Below, one piece after another: positions 47,362-54,837 of a DNA stretch of 64,000 bases (positions within the stretch are counted from its first letter, which is position 1; each line of letters begins with the position of its first letter). The notes under the pieces were generated by a model. The model was not told the DNA's origin. It worked only from the letters and a program-made list of their open reading frames with translations, and made no database searches. The translations under genes were made by a program, and so were the position numbers. Source of the stretch: Planktosalinus lacus (GTDB lineage Bacteria > Bacteroidota > Bacteroidia > Flavobacteriales > Flavobacteriaceae); contig NZ_BMGK01000006.1 in the NCBI RefSeq assembly GCF_014640155.1, positions 1 through 64,000 of the forward strand, written 5' to 3'.

Positions 47362-47681
47362 TGGAACGCAACTATCACGAAGAAGAGCTTTACAAAATGG
47401 CTCAAACAAAAATGAAGGAAATCAAAGGATTTTACATTCACCTCTTGGTTTATGTGTTGGTAAACCTGTTTATCTTTGTTGTGAGCAGTGACTTATTTAC
47501 TCAGGGTTTTGGAACCATTGAATTTGGAAATTTTGCATTACCATTTTTTTGGGGAATTGGTGTTTTTGCACATTGGGCTAGTGTTTTTGGACCCAATCTT
47601 TTTTTAGGAAAAAAATGGGAGGAACGAAAAATCAATGAAATTCTTGAGAAAGAAAAAAAGCAACGCAAACAATGGGAATAA
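47361..47681 (+). CDS. 2TM domain protein
   Basis: A 106-residue membrane protein of the 2TM family (PF13239): amphipathic basic entry (MAQTKMKEIKGFYIHLLVY), two helices (about 25-45 and 57-75) and a cytoplasmic tail WEERKINEILEKEKKQRKQWE. It is a near copy in layout of the C-terminal domain of the kinase just upstream, so the two may interact. Start overlaps the kinase stop (TAATG). Function unknown. Confidence 0.8.
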   Translation: MERNYHEEELYKMAQTKMKEIKGFYIHLLVYVLVNLFIFVVSSDLFTQGFGTIEFGNFALPFFWGIGVFAHWASVFGPNLFLGKKWEERKINEILEKEKKQRKQWE

Positions 47682-47709
47682 ATTATTTTACCACCTCTAA
47701 ATGTTAAAA

Positions 47710-48483
47710 ATGAAAACACTCATTATTGAAGACGAAAAGCCGGCTGCCAGACGTCTTGTAAGAATGCTGGAAAAGCTAAGTGTCAATGTAATAGCAACCC
47801 TTCATTCTGTTGAAGATGCAAAAGAATGGTTTAAAAACAACTCCCATCCCGATTTGATATTTCTAGACATCCAGTTGAATGACGGTCTGTCCTTTGAACT
47901 TTTTGAATCTATTGAAATAGAAAGTGCTATTATCTTTACTACTGCTTATGATGAATATGCATTACAGGCGTTTAAACTCAATAGCATTGATTATTTACTC
48001 AAACCCATTGATGAAGAGGAGCTGGAGGTAGCAGTTTTGAAATACAACTCTTTGAAAAACAAATTTGGGAATGATGAAGCAAGTAAAAATGTTCAGCTTA
48101 GTATTGAGGATATTAAAAAACTATTGATTCATCCTCTAGACAGGGATTATAAAAAGCGCTTTACAGTCAAAGTGGGGCAACATATAAAAATGATTCCCAT
48201 AAGTGAAATTGAATGTTTTTTCAGTGAAAACAAAGGCACTTACATACAAACAATAGAAGGAAGAAATTACTTGATTGACAGTACACTTGAAGCGTTGGAA
48301 CCTGAAATTTCCCCACAGGAGTTTTTTCGGGTTAACCGGAAGTTTTTAATCAATCTACACGCAATTAAAGACATTATAAGCTATTCAAACTCCCGTTTGA
48401 AAATCAAACTAAACACTTACAAAGCGGAAGAAATCATTGTTGCAAGAGAGCGAGTCAAAGAATTTAAAGATTGGCTTGCTTAA
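47710..48483 (+). CDS. LytTR family response regulator
   Basis: A 257-residue two-component regulator. The receiver domain (1-115) has DE near 8-9 (IIEDEKPAARR), the phosphoacceptor D53 (LIFLDIQLND) and K near 104 (YLLKPID). The LytTR DNA-binding domain is about 150-255 (FTVKVGQHIKMIPISEIECF ... FFRVNRKFLINLHAIKD). I start at the second ATG (47710, MKTLIIEDE); MLK may be added if the first is used. Partner kinase is the 2TM-fused LytS-like protein. Converges with msrB, 4-base overlap. Confidence 0.88.
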   Translation: MKTLIIEDEKPAARRLVRMLEKLSVNVIATLHSVEDAKEWFKNNSHPDLIFLDIQLNDGLSFELFESIEIESAIIFTTAYDEYALQAFKLNSIDYLLKPIDEEELEVAVLKYNSLKNKFGNDEASKNVQLSIEDIKKLLIHPLDRDYKKRFTVKVGQHIKMIPISEIECFFSENKGTYIQTIEGRNYLIDSTLEALEPEISPQEFFRVNRKFLINLHAIKDIISYSNSRLKIKLNTYKAEEIIVARERVKEFKDWLA

Positions 48484-48884
48484 GTCTTTTCGCTGAATTT
48501 TAAACTTAATGAATTTACACAATAGCGTTGTCCGGTTTTTGTAGGGCCGTCATTAAAGACGTGACCCATATGACTACCGCATTGAGCACATAAAATTTCG
48601 GTGCGTAACATTCCGTGACTGTTGTCTTTTTGGTATTCTATACTTCCTTCAACAGCTTGATCAAATGATGGCCAGCCGCAGCCACTATCAAATTTGGTAT
48701 TGCTGTCAAACAAGAGGACATTACAAGCAGCACAGTAATAATTACCTGAGTTGAAATGTAGATTGAATTCACCTGTATTGGGTCTTTCAGTTCCTTTTTG
48801 TCTTAGAATATGGTACTTTTCCTCACCTAATTCTTTTAGCCATTGTTCTTCAGTTTTCTCGATGGGGTATTGTTTTTTATTCAT
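48480..48884 (-). CDS. msrB: Peptide-methionine (R)-S-oxide reductase MsrB, cytoplasmic
   Basis: A 134-residue MsrB from ATG 48884 (MNKKQYPIEKTEEQWLKEL). Structural-zinc CxxC pairs are in YCAACNVL and CAQCGSH; the recycling Cys is in SGCGWPSF and the catalytic Cys in RYCVNSLSL. No signal peptide. It begins 8 bases before the end of the upstream exported MsrB gene, in another frame, so translation is coupled. It acts on the R form of methionine sulfoxide. Confidence 0.93.
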   Translation of the reverse strand: MNKKQYPIEKTEEQWLKELGEEKYHILRQKGTERPNTGEFNLHFNSGNYYCAACNVLLFDSNTKFDSGCGWPSFDQAVEGSIEYQKDNSHGMLRTEILCAQCGSHMGHVFNDGPTKTGQRYCVNSLSLKFSEKT

Positions 48885-49371
48885 TTTGCTGTGGTTTAAA
48901 TGATAAGGCAGCTCCATTGATACAATGTCTTTTCCCTGTAGTTTCCTCAGGTCCGTCCTCAAACATATGACCAAGGTGACTACCGCAGTTTGCACATTTT
49001 AATTCAGTGCGGGCATAACCAATTTTATAATCGGTATCATATTCAAGGTTTTTATCTTCACCGCGATCAAATGATGGCCACCCTGAGCCGGAGTCATACT
49101 TGTGTTTGCTTTTATATAGTAACACACCACAAGCCCTGCAATGGTAAGTGCCGGGTTTATAAAATGAATCTAAAGGGCTTGTGAAAGCTTTTTCAGTTCC
49201 GGCTTGTCTCAGGACGTAGTATTCGAGTTCATTGAGTTCAGTTTTCCATTCTGTTTCTGTTTTTTGAACTGCATAAGTTTTACTTTCTTTTTTGACAGAT
49301 TCCTGTTGTGCTTTGGAATTGCATCCCAAAAGTATTACTGCACAGAGGCAAAGAGTGATTTTTGACAGCAT
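48877..49371 (-). CDS. msrB: Peptide-methionine (R)-S-oxide reductase MsrB, exported lipoprotein
   Basis: A 164-residue MsrB with a lipoprotein signal (MLSKITLCLCAVILLGC, Cys17), so it acts in the envelope. Zinc pairs HCRACGVL and CANCGSH and the catalytic Cys in RHCINGAAL are intact. At the usual recycling position it has SGSGWPSF, Ser where its neighbour has Cys, so reduction must use another Cys or an outside reductant. First of a pair with cytoplasmic msrB. Msr activity in two compartments from one operon is a neat arrangement. Confidence 0.9.
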   Translation of the reverse strand: MLSKITLCLCAVILLGCNSKAQQESVKKESKTYAVQKTETEWKTELNELEYYVLRQAGTEKAFTSPLDSFYKPGTYHCRACGVLLYKSKHKYDSGSGWPSFDRGEDKNLEYDTDYKIGYARTELKCANCGSHLGHMFEDGPEETTGKRHCINGAALSFKPQQNE

Positions 49372-49450
49372 ATTTTTTCTTTTAAAATTACAATTTACTT
49401 ACGTAAAAAAATACAATTTAGATTCTTTAACTTTATTTTATAATGTTTTA

Positions 49451-49472
49451 TTAGTTGATAGTAATCAACTAA
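49451..49472. repeat. Perfect inverted repeat upstream of the exported msrB
   Basis: TTAGTTGAT-AGTA-ATCAACTAA, 9-bp arms, directly adjoining a second hairpin. It is about 80 bases upstream of the msrB ATG at 49371; it may be an operator or part of a compound terminator. Confidence 0.5.
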
Positions 49473-49504
49473 AAGACCTTCAATAAAAATCTATTGAAGG
49501 TCTT
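49473..49504 (-). terminator. Hairpin terminator after the collagen-like lipoprotein gene
   Basis: AAGACCTTCAATA / TATTGAAGGTCTT, a perfect 13-bp stem with a 6-base loop, then TTTT on the minus strand. Confidence 0.6.
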
Positions 49505-49526
49505 AAAGTGTAGGTTAAAATAATTT

Positions 49527-50024
49527 TTAATCGATATTTAACGCTCTCATCACAGCATTGTAGTCATTGATGTCAACACCAGAAGTTGATGCAAAATTTG
49601 AAGGCACTACTACAAAACGGAAAGTTTGATTTTGAGTGAAAGCTGGACCAAGAGTGAAGAGGTCAAAATTGCCGTCTATTAAGATTTGAACATCAAAAAA
49701 TGAATGGTTATAGACATACTGAATGATATCACCATTACCCAAGAAAAAGTTTTGAGGTATTAAACTCCATAAATCAACATTGTCAGGTAACTGCCCCTCA
49801 AGTCTGTATACCAAAATAGCATCAGATTCATAAACTTCAACAGAATTTGGAATCTCTATCAAAACTTCCTGCAGTCCGCTTTGATTGTTGTATTGAAAAT
49901 CAACGGTTCTTTCAAAAGTTTGTCCCAAAATGTTGATGCCATCCAATCCCGGGGGTCCTTGTGGCCCTTCACAAGATGACAAAAAGAATATTGAAATTGC
50001 GAGAGTAAAAAAGAGCTTTTTCAT
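49527..50024 (-). CDS. Lipoprotein with collagen-like GPQGPPG start
   Basis: A 165-residue lipoprotein: lipobox LSSC (Cys18) followed at once by EGPQGPPGLDG, a short collagen-like stretch, then a beta-rich domain (TFERTVDFQYNNQSG, VYRLEGQLPDNVDLWSLIPQ) ending in VDINDYNAVMRALNID. I recall this layout as a common flavobacterial lipoprotein type of unknown function. Monocistronic. Confidence 0.7.
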   Translation of the reverse strand: MKKLFFTLAISIFFLSSCEGPQGPPGLDGINILGQTFERTVDFQYNNQSGLQEVLIEIPNSVEVYESDAILVYRLEGQLPDNVDLWSLIPQNFFLGNGDIIQYVYNHSFFDVQILIDGNFDLFTLGPAFTQNQTFRFVVVPSNFASTSGVDINDYNAVMRALNID

Positions 50025-50123
50025 AATATGTGATTTTTTTGTTTTTAGATATTAAACAAGATGTGTGCCGAAATATTAAATTTGTAAAAGATATTCAAAG
50101 TTAGGCTATTTTCAGAAAATCAT

Positions 50124-50156
50124 AACACTATGTTATAAAGTTTGCTTTATAGTGTT
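50124..50156. repeat. Imperfect inverted repeat at the M48 peptidase promoter
   Basis: AACACTAT-GTT-ATAAAG / CTTTATAGTGTT, two 12-base arms with a 3-base bulge; the 4-base loop is the TTTG of the predicted -33 box. It looks like an operator. Confidence 0.45.
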
Positions 50157-50172
50157 TGTATTAGTATTTTTA
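50141..50172 (+). promoter_or_regulatory. Promoter of the M48 peptidase gene
   Basis: TTTG (50141-50144), 20 bases, TATTTTTA (50165-50172), one mismatch from the -7 consensus. ATG at 50199. Confidence 0.5.
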
Positions 50173-50198
50173 GATGTTTAATTTAATAGACAACTGCA

Positions 50199-51017
50199 AT
50201 GAAATTAAAACGCCATTTATTAACAGGTTCCTTGCTACTTTTATTGGTAGCGTGTACAACCAATCCATTTACAGGAAAACAGACCTTGGCTTTAGTGCCC
50301 AATTCTCAGATATTACCCATGGCGTTTCAACAATACGATCAATTTTTGTCTGAAAACAAAGTGATAACCGGTACAAATGATGCCAATAGAATTAATAATG
50401 TAGGTCAAAAGATAGCTACAGCCTCTGAACGGTGGCTGAATGCCAATGGTTATCAGGGTTATTTGAATGAATATCAATGGGAATATAGCCTTGTTGAGGA
50501 TGATGCTGTTAATGCTTGGTGTATGCCCGGCGGAAAGATTGTTTTTTACACGGGAATACTTCCAATTGCCAATACCGAAGCTAGAATCGCCGCCGTGATG
50601 GGTCATGAGGTTGCACATGCTTTAGCAAACCACGGTCAGCAGCGAATGAGCGCTGGTCAAATACAACAATTGGGTGCTGTGGCTGGTAATGTTGCACTGG
50701 CAAACGACCCTGAATATCAGGCAATTTTCAATACTGCTTATGGTGTGGGAACTACAGTGGGGGTTATGATGCCCTTTAGCCGAAATCACGAAACGGAAGC
50801 CGACCGTATAGGTCTGATTTTAATGGCGATGGCAGGATATGACCCGGCAGAAGCAGCAGTACTTTGGCAAAGAATGCAAGATCAGGGTGGACCGGCACCA
50901 CCGGAATTTTTAAGTACTCACCCCTCCAGCACTACAAGAATCAACAATATTCTGTCGTGGGTGGAAGAGTCTAAAGCCGAAGCCAGAAAGTTTGGAGTGA
51001 CAACGTTCAAAAAATAA
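50199..51017 (+). CDS. M48 family metallopeptidase, lipoprotein (BepA/LoiP-like)
   Basis: A 272-residue envelope peptidase. Lipobox LVAC (Cys19) and TTNPFTGKQTLALVPNSQ are typical. Zinc site HEVAH (136-140) with E200 in NHETEADRIG as third ligand. STHPSSTTRINNI near the end is typical of the family. No membrane helices, so it is periplasmic or outer-membrane bound, like BepA/LoiP, which check outer-membrane proteins. Monocistronic, with terminator. Confidence 0.9.
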   Translation: MKLKRHLLTGSLLLLLVACTTNPFTGKQTLALVPNSQILPMAFQQYDQFLSENKVITGTNDANRINNVGQKIATASERWLNANGYQGYLNEYQWEYSLVEDDAVNAWCMPGGKIVFYTGILPIANTEARIAAVMGHEVAHALANHGQQRMSAGQIQQLGAVAGNVALANDPEYQAIFNTAYGVGTTVGVMMPFSRNHETEADRIGLILMAMAGYDPAEAAVLWQRMQDQGGPAPPEFLSTHPSSTTRINNILSWVEESKAEARKFGVTTFKK

Positions 51018-51057
51018 GTTGAACCTTGTTGAAAACAAATCAATTTTTATAATTTAG

Positions 51058-51083
51058 AAGCTGCTTTAAATGGCAGCTTTTTT
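51058..51083 (+). terminator. Terminator after the M48 peptidase gene
   Basis: AAGCTGC / GCAGCTT stem with 8-base loop, followed by a T run. Confidence 0.8.
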
Positions 51084-51120
51084 ATTAGTCAATTTTGTAA
51101 AAAGTCAAAAACTAAAATAA

Positions 51121-52449
51121 ATGACTCAAACTCCTGAAAAAGGAAGTAAAAAGATCCTCTTTGCCTGGGCTTTTTATGACTGGGCAAATTCTGTTTACAG
51201 TCTTGTGATTGCTTCTGCAATTTTTCCAATTTATTATCAGGCTTTATTTGACCTGGCTGAAACAGAAACAGTTAGTGCTTTTGGTGGTCAAATTCGTAGT
51301 ACGCCTTTAATTAGCTATGTTACTGCAGCTGCGTTTTTAATAGTAGCATTGATGTCTCCCTTGCTTTCTGGTATTGCAGATTATGTGGGTAATAAAAAAA
51401 GGTTTATGCAGTTTTTTTGTTATCTGGGAAGCCTTTCTTGTATTGGTTTGTTTTGGTTTAGTCTCGATGCTATTTATTTCAGTTTGTCGTGTTATTTTCT
51501 GGCGTTAATTGGGTTTTGGGGAAGTCTGGTGTTTTACAATTCCTACCTTCCCGACATAGCATATGAGGAGCAACAAGACCAAGTGAGTGCCAGAGGGTAT
51601 TCAATGGGGTATATTGGAAGTGTAATTTTATTGTTGTTTAACCTGTCCATGGTGATGTTTCCCGAATCTTTTGGATTGGGAGAAGGAGGCGAAGCGTCTT
51701 TGTTAGCCATGAAAATTTCATTTATAACAGTAGGTCTTTGGTGGGCGCTATTTAGTCAATACACCTTTTATTTTCTTCCTAAAGGACCTAAAAAGAACAA
51801 CAAATTAACCAGGAATGTGCTGCTCAATGGTTTTAAAGAACTTCAGAAAGTACAAAGCTCTTTGATTGAGAATAAACAATTAAAACGCTATTTATTTGCT
51901 TTTTTTATATATAGTATGGCTGTGCAAACCGTAATGTTGGTGGCAACTTATTTTGGAGAACAGGAAATCAACTGGGCTGATGCTGATGAAAAAACCATGG
52001 GTCTTATTGTGAGTATATTACTGATTCAATTACTTGCTGTATTGGGTGCTGAACTTACTTCACGAGCCTCTTCACGTTTTGGAAACATCCCCACATTGAT
52101 AGTTATCAATGGCATTTGGCTGACACTTTGTATTGTAGCCTACACAATTACTGAACCAATACAGTTTTACACTACAGCGGCTTTTGTTGGCTTGGTGATG
52201 GGGGGAATACAATCACTTTCCAGATCGACTTATTCGAAGTTTTTACCAAAAACAACAGATACAACATCTTATTTTAGCTTTTATGATGTTACCGAAAAAA
52301 TAGGAATCGTAATTGGAATGTTGCTTTATGGCCTTATTGACCATTTCACTGGAAGTATGCGAAACTCAATCTTATTTTTGGTGGTATTTTTCTTTTTAGG
52401 TATCGTTTTATTATTGCGCGTTCCAAGAAAAAATCAGATAAGAAGTTAA
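51121..52449 (+). CDS. MFS transporter, UMF1/Atg22-like
   Basis: A 442-residue carrier with about 12 helices. FAWAFYDWANSVYSLVI at the N-terminus is the signature of the UMF1 (Atg22-like vacuole effluxer) branch; GIADYVGNKKRFM and MGGIQSLSRSTYSKFLP follow. Fungal Atg22 exports amino acids; the bacterial substrates are not established. Monocistronic. Confidence 0.85.
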   Translation: MTQTPEKGSKKILFAWAFYDWANSVYSLVIASAIFPIYYQALFDLAETETVSAFGGQIRSTPLISYVTAAAFLIVALMSPLLSGIADYVGNKKRFMQFFCYLGSLSCIGLFWFSLDAIYFSLSCYFLALIGFWGSLVFYNSYLPDIAYEEQQDQVSARGYSMGYIGSVILLLFNLSMVMFPESFGLGEGGEASLLAMKISFITVGLWWALFSQYTFYFLPKGPKKNNKLTRNVLLNGFKELQKVQSSLIENKQLKRYLFAFFIYSMAVQTVMLVATYFGEQEINWADADEKTMGLIVSILLIQLLAVLGAELTSRASSRFGNIPTLIVINGIWLTLCIVAYTITEPIQFYTTAAFVGLVMGGIQSLSRSTYSKFLPKTTDTTSYFSFYDVTEKIGIVIGMLLYGLIDHFTGSMRNSILFLVVFFFLGIVLLLRVPRKNQIRS

Positions 52450-52492
52450 TTCTTATATCACGGTTTATACAATTTTTTATTCAAAAAATAGT

Positions 52493-52514
52493 TTTTATAG
52501 ATATTTTATAGATA
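52493..52514. repeat. Tandem direct repeat TTTTATAGATA x2
   Basis: Two exact 11-base copies back to back, about 50 bases upstream of the -7 box of the DUF6252 gene. The spacing of one helical turn would suit a dimeric activator. Confidence 0.45.
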
Positions 52515-52564
52515 TGAGGATATTATTAAAAAAATAATTTCTGTATCAAATAAATATTTTTACT

Positions 52565-52572
52565 TAAGTTTG
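52565..52572 (+). promoter_or_regulatory. -7 box TAAGTTTG of the DUF6252 lipoprotein gene
   Basis: A full TAnnTTTG match 114 bases before the ATG, with a TTTCTG near the -33 place. The leader is about 108 bases and holds a short open frame. Confidence 0.45.
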
Positions 52573-52608
52573 CGAATAACCATATAGAATCAATAATCTA
52601 CTTATAAA

Positions 52609-52680
52609 ATGCCTCAAAATTCTTTTTGTTTGACAGAAAAATTTACTTTAGAAGGTATTTTATCTGAAATAATTAATTAA
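52609..52680 (+). CDS. Possible 23-residue leader peptide
   Basis: An ATG frame MPQNSFCLTEKFTLEGILSE... ends 6 bases before the DUF6252 ATG, between that gene and its predicted promoter. It could be a leader peptide or chance. Confidence 0.25.
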   Translation: MPQNSFCLTEKFTLEGILSEIIN

Positions 52681-52686
52681 ATACAG

Positions 52687-54009
52687 ATGAAATTCAAACC
52701 ATTTTTTATTCTTGCCGGCATATTTGTAATGGCTTTTTATTCTTGTGATAATGAATCATTAGAAGGAGAATTTGTTGTTGATGACCCTGATTTATTAGTC
52801 CCAATGTTTTATGCTGAAGTGGAAGGGATCGAATTTGAAGGAGATACTGTAAATGCTCAAACAGTACAGGGCGTTACAACAATCACCGGAATTAAAAGCA
52901 ATGGTGATGTAATAAACTTAAACCTTTACGGTACCGGTGTTGGAAGCTTCAACTTAGTAAGTCAAGGAGAAGCAACTTTTGGTATTAACGTAGAACCTTT
53001 GGCTTTTTCAAGTCAAAATGATGGAGGAAGCGGTGAAGTGATTGTAACTCAATATGATGTTGAGTTGGGTGCAATCTCCGGAACATTTTCTTTTACAGCC
53101 ACAAGGCCTTTACTTGATGCTAACGGACAACCAATATTGGATGCCGATGGTAACCCCACCTTTGACGTTGTCGTAATTACTGAGGGAGAATTTAATGACA
53201 TTCCTCTTGAAAGTGACGGCAGTACCGGTGATGATAACAATCCGGCAGCTTTTTATGCCGATGTGGACGAAACCCCATTTACCGCTGAGGGTGAAAGTGC
53301 TGCAGCAACCTATATTCAGACAAGTGATGTTATGATCATTGAAGCTGTTGACAACAATCAAACAATTAGGTTGCGAGTCGTAAATCCCCAGGTAGGTGAG
53401 TACAGTCTGGAAGCATTAAGTGCCCAAAACTCTTTAGGTACATACCAAATAGAAGGTGAAGACCCTTATACCACTTTGTCAAGTGAAAATGGAAGTGGTA
53501 CTTTAAACATTACTACATTTGATCTTGAAAACAATATCGTAAGTGGTACATTTGAATTTATTGCCGGTAGAAATGAAGGGACAGAAACCATTACCATCGC
53601 CAATGGAACTTTTGAGACTCTCACAATAGAATATGGTGAACCCGGGGACGCATCAGACTTTATGACTATTCAAATTGGAGAGTCAAGCTTTGCAGCAGAC
53701 TCTGTTTCGGTAAATGCCGATGAAACCTTTATTACTGTTGAAGGAGTCAATACAATAACAGGTGAGATTATAACTGTTCAATTTCCATTAGAAACAGAAG
53801 CAGGCACCTATACTTTTAGTTTTGGTGGTGAAATAAACGCTACTTATTTTGATGGTGAACAATTGTATGGTTCTCAAAGCGGACTTTTAATACTTCTTGA
53901 AAACAATGAAGAACGCATTCGGTTTACATTTAACTTTCAAGCTGTACTTGAGGAAGGTGGAGATACTGTTTATTCACTTTCACAGGGTTTTTTCCAGTAC
54001 AATTATTAA
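52687..54009 (+). CDS. Three-repeat DUF6252 lipoprotein
   Basis: A 440-residue lipoprotein (Cys20 in FYSC). Three related beta modules of about 120 residues follow, each starting with a FYAEV/FYADV/FMTIQIG strand and an ExxxF turn, then a hydrophobic strand pair and a closing VGSFNL / VGEYSL / AGTYTF motif: about 39-165, 187-308 and 319-440. The pattern, with ISGTFSFTA and VSGTFEFIA, is that of DUF6252. Very acidic. Probably a surface lipoprotein; function unknown. Monocistronic, terminator follows. Confidence 0.75.
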   Translation: MKFKPFFILAGIFVMAFYSCDNESLEGEFVVDDPDLLVPMFYAEVEGIEFEGDTVNAQTVQGVTTITGIKSNGDVINLNLYGTGVGSFNLVSQGEATFGINVEPLAFSSQNDGGSGEVIVTQYDVELGAISGTFSFTATRPLLDANGQPILDADGNPTFDVVVITEGEFNDIPLESDGSTGDDNNPAAFYADVDETPFTAEGESAAATYIQTSDVMIIEAVDNNQTIRLRVVNPQVGEYSLEALSAQNSLGTYQIEGEDPYTTLSSENGSGTLNITTFDLENNIVSGTFEFIAGRNEGTETITIANGTFETLTIEYGEPGDASDFMTIQIGESSFAADSVSVNADETFITVEGVNTITGEIITVQFPLETEAGTYTFSFGGEINATYFDGEQLYGSQSGLLILLENNEERIRFTFNFQAVLEEGGDTVYSLSQGFFQYNY

Positions 54010-54031
54010 TACAGAGTTTTTATAAAATATT

Positions 54032-54058
54032 AAAGCCACTTGAATAAAGTGGCTTTTT
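54032..54058. terminator. Bidirectional terminator
   Basis: AAAGCCACTT / AAGTGGCTTT with a 5-base loop, between convergent genes. Confidence 0.8.
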
Positions 54059-54077
54059 AGTTTAACTTTTACAAGAT

Positions 54078-54809
54078 TTAAAGTGCCTTTATTTTTCCTG
54101 AACCTGCAACTTTAGTGTCAATTTTTTCAGGTTTTCCTTTGTAAAAAATATCTCCGGAGCCTGAAACTCTTGCTTTGAGAAGTCCTGTACATTGTAGCTT
54201 ATAATCGCCTGAACCAGCAATTGTGACCTCGGCATTTTCAGTTTTTACCTCTTGTGTATCCACTGTTCCAGACCCTGCAATACTCCCTTTTAAATTTTGT
54301 GCTTTTCCATTTAAGTTTATTGTTCCAGAACCTGCAACAGTAGCTTCTAGTTCAAGTGTTTTTATTTCCATATTAATAGCGCCCGATCCTGCTAGTTTTA
54401 CAGAAATATGATCGGATTTTAATGAAAAATTACTTTGAATATTTCCTGACCCTGCCAACGCTATAGAATTGACTTCCTGAATGGGAATCGTAATTTCTAT
54501 TTTATTTTTCCCACTGGGTTTAAGGTTTTTATTGTTACGAGGTTTAATTTTTAATTTACTTCCGTCTGTTTCTATTTCCAGTTCTTCTAATAAATTAGAT
54601 TCCCCTTTAACTTCGATGATACCTTCAGAACCTTCTATAAGAGTTACATAAAAATTTCCTGCTACAGAGATACCTTCATAAGAATTAGTTTGAAATGTTT
54701 TGGTAATTACAGTTCCGTTACCACGGATTGTTTTGGAGCCCCATTGTGCTTGTGTTGAGGTTATTGAAATTAAAAATAAAATTGTTAAAATAAGGGTTTG
54801 ATTTTTCAT
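54078..54809 (-). CDS. Head-GIN / DUF2807 beta-repeat protein with GSG turns
   Basis: A 243-residue exported protein (signal to about TQAQ at 22) of the DUF2807 (putative auto-transporter adhesin, head GIN) family. Seven (A/S)GSG turns (LAGSGNI, LAGSGAI, VAGSGTI, IAGSGTV, IAGSGDY, VSGSGDI, VAGSGKI) recur about every 15-22 residues and should form a beta-helix. Last gene of the sigma-factor operon, 28 bases after the next protein. Confidence 0.82.
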   Translation of the reverse strand: MKNQTLILTILFLISITSTQAQWGSKTIRGNGTVITKTFQTNSYEGISVAGNFYVTLIEGSEGIIEVKGESNLLEELEIETDGSKLKIKPRNNKNLKPSGKNKIEITIPIQEVNSIALAGSGNIQSNFSLKSDHISVKLAGSGAINMEIKTLELEATVAGSGTINLNGKAQNLKGSIAGSGTVDTQEVKTENAEVTIAGSGDYKLQCTGLLKARVSGSGDIFYKGKPEKIDTKVAGSGKIKAL

Positions 54810-54837
54810 AACGTTTCGTTTTTTGATTGATGAATTA

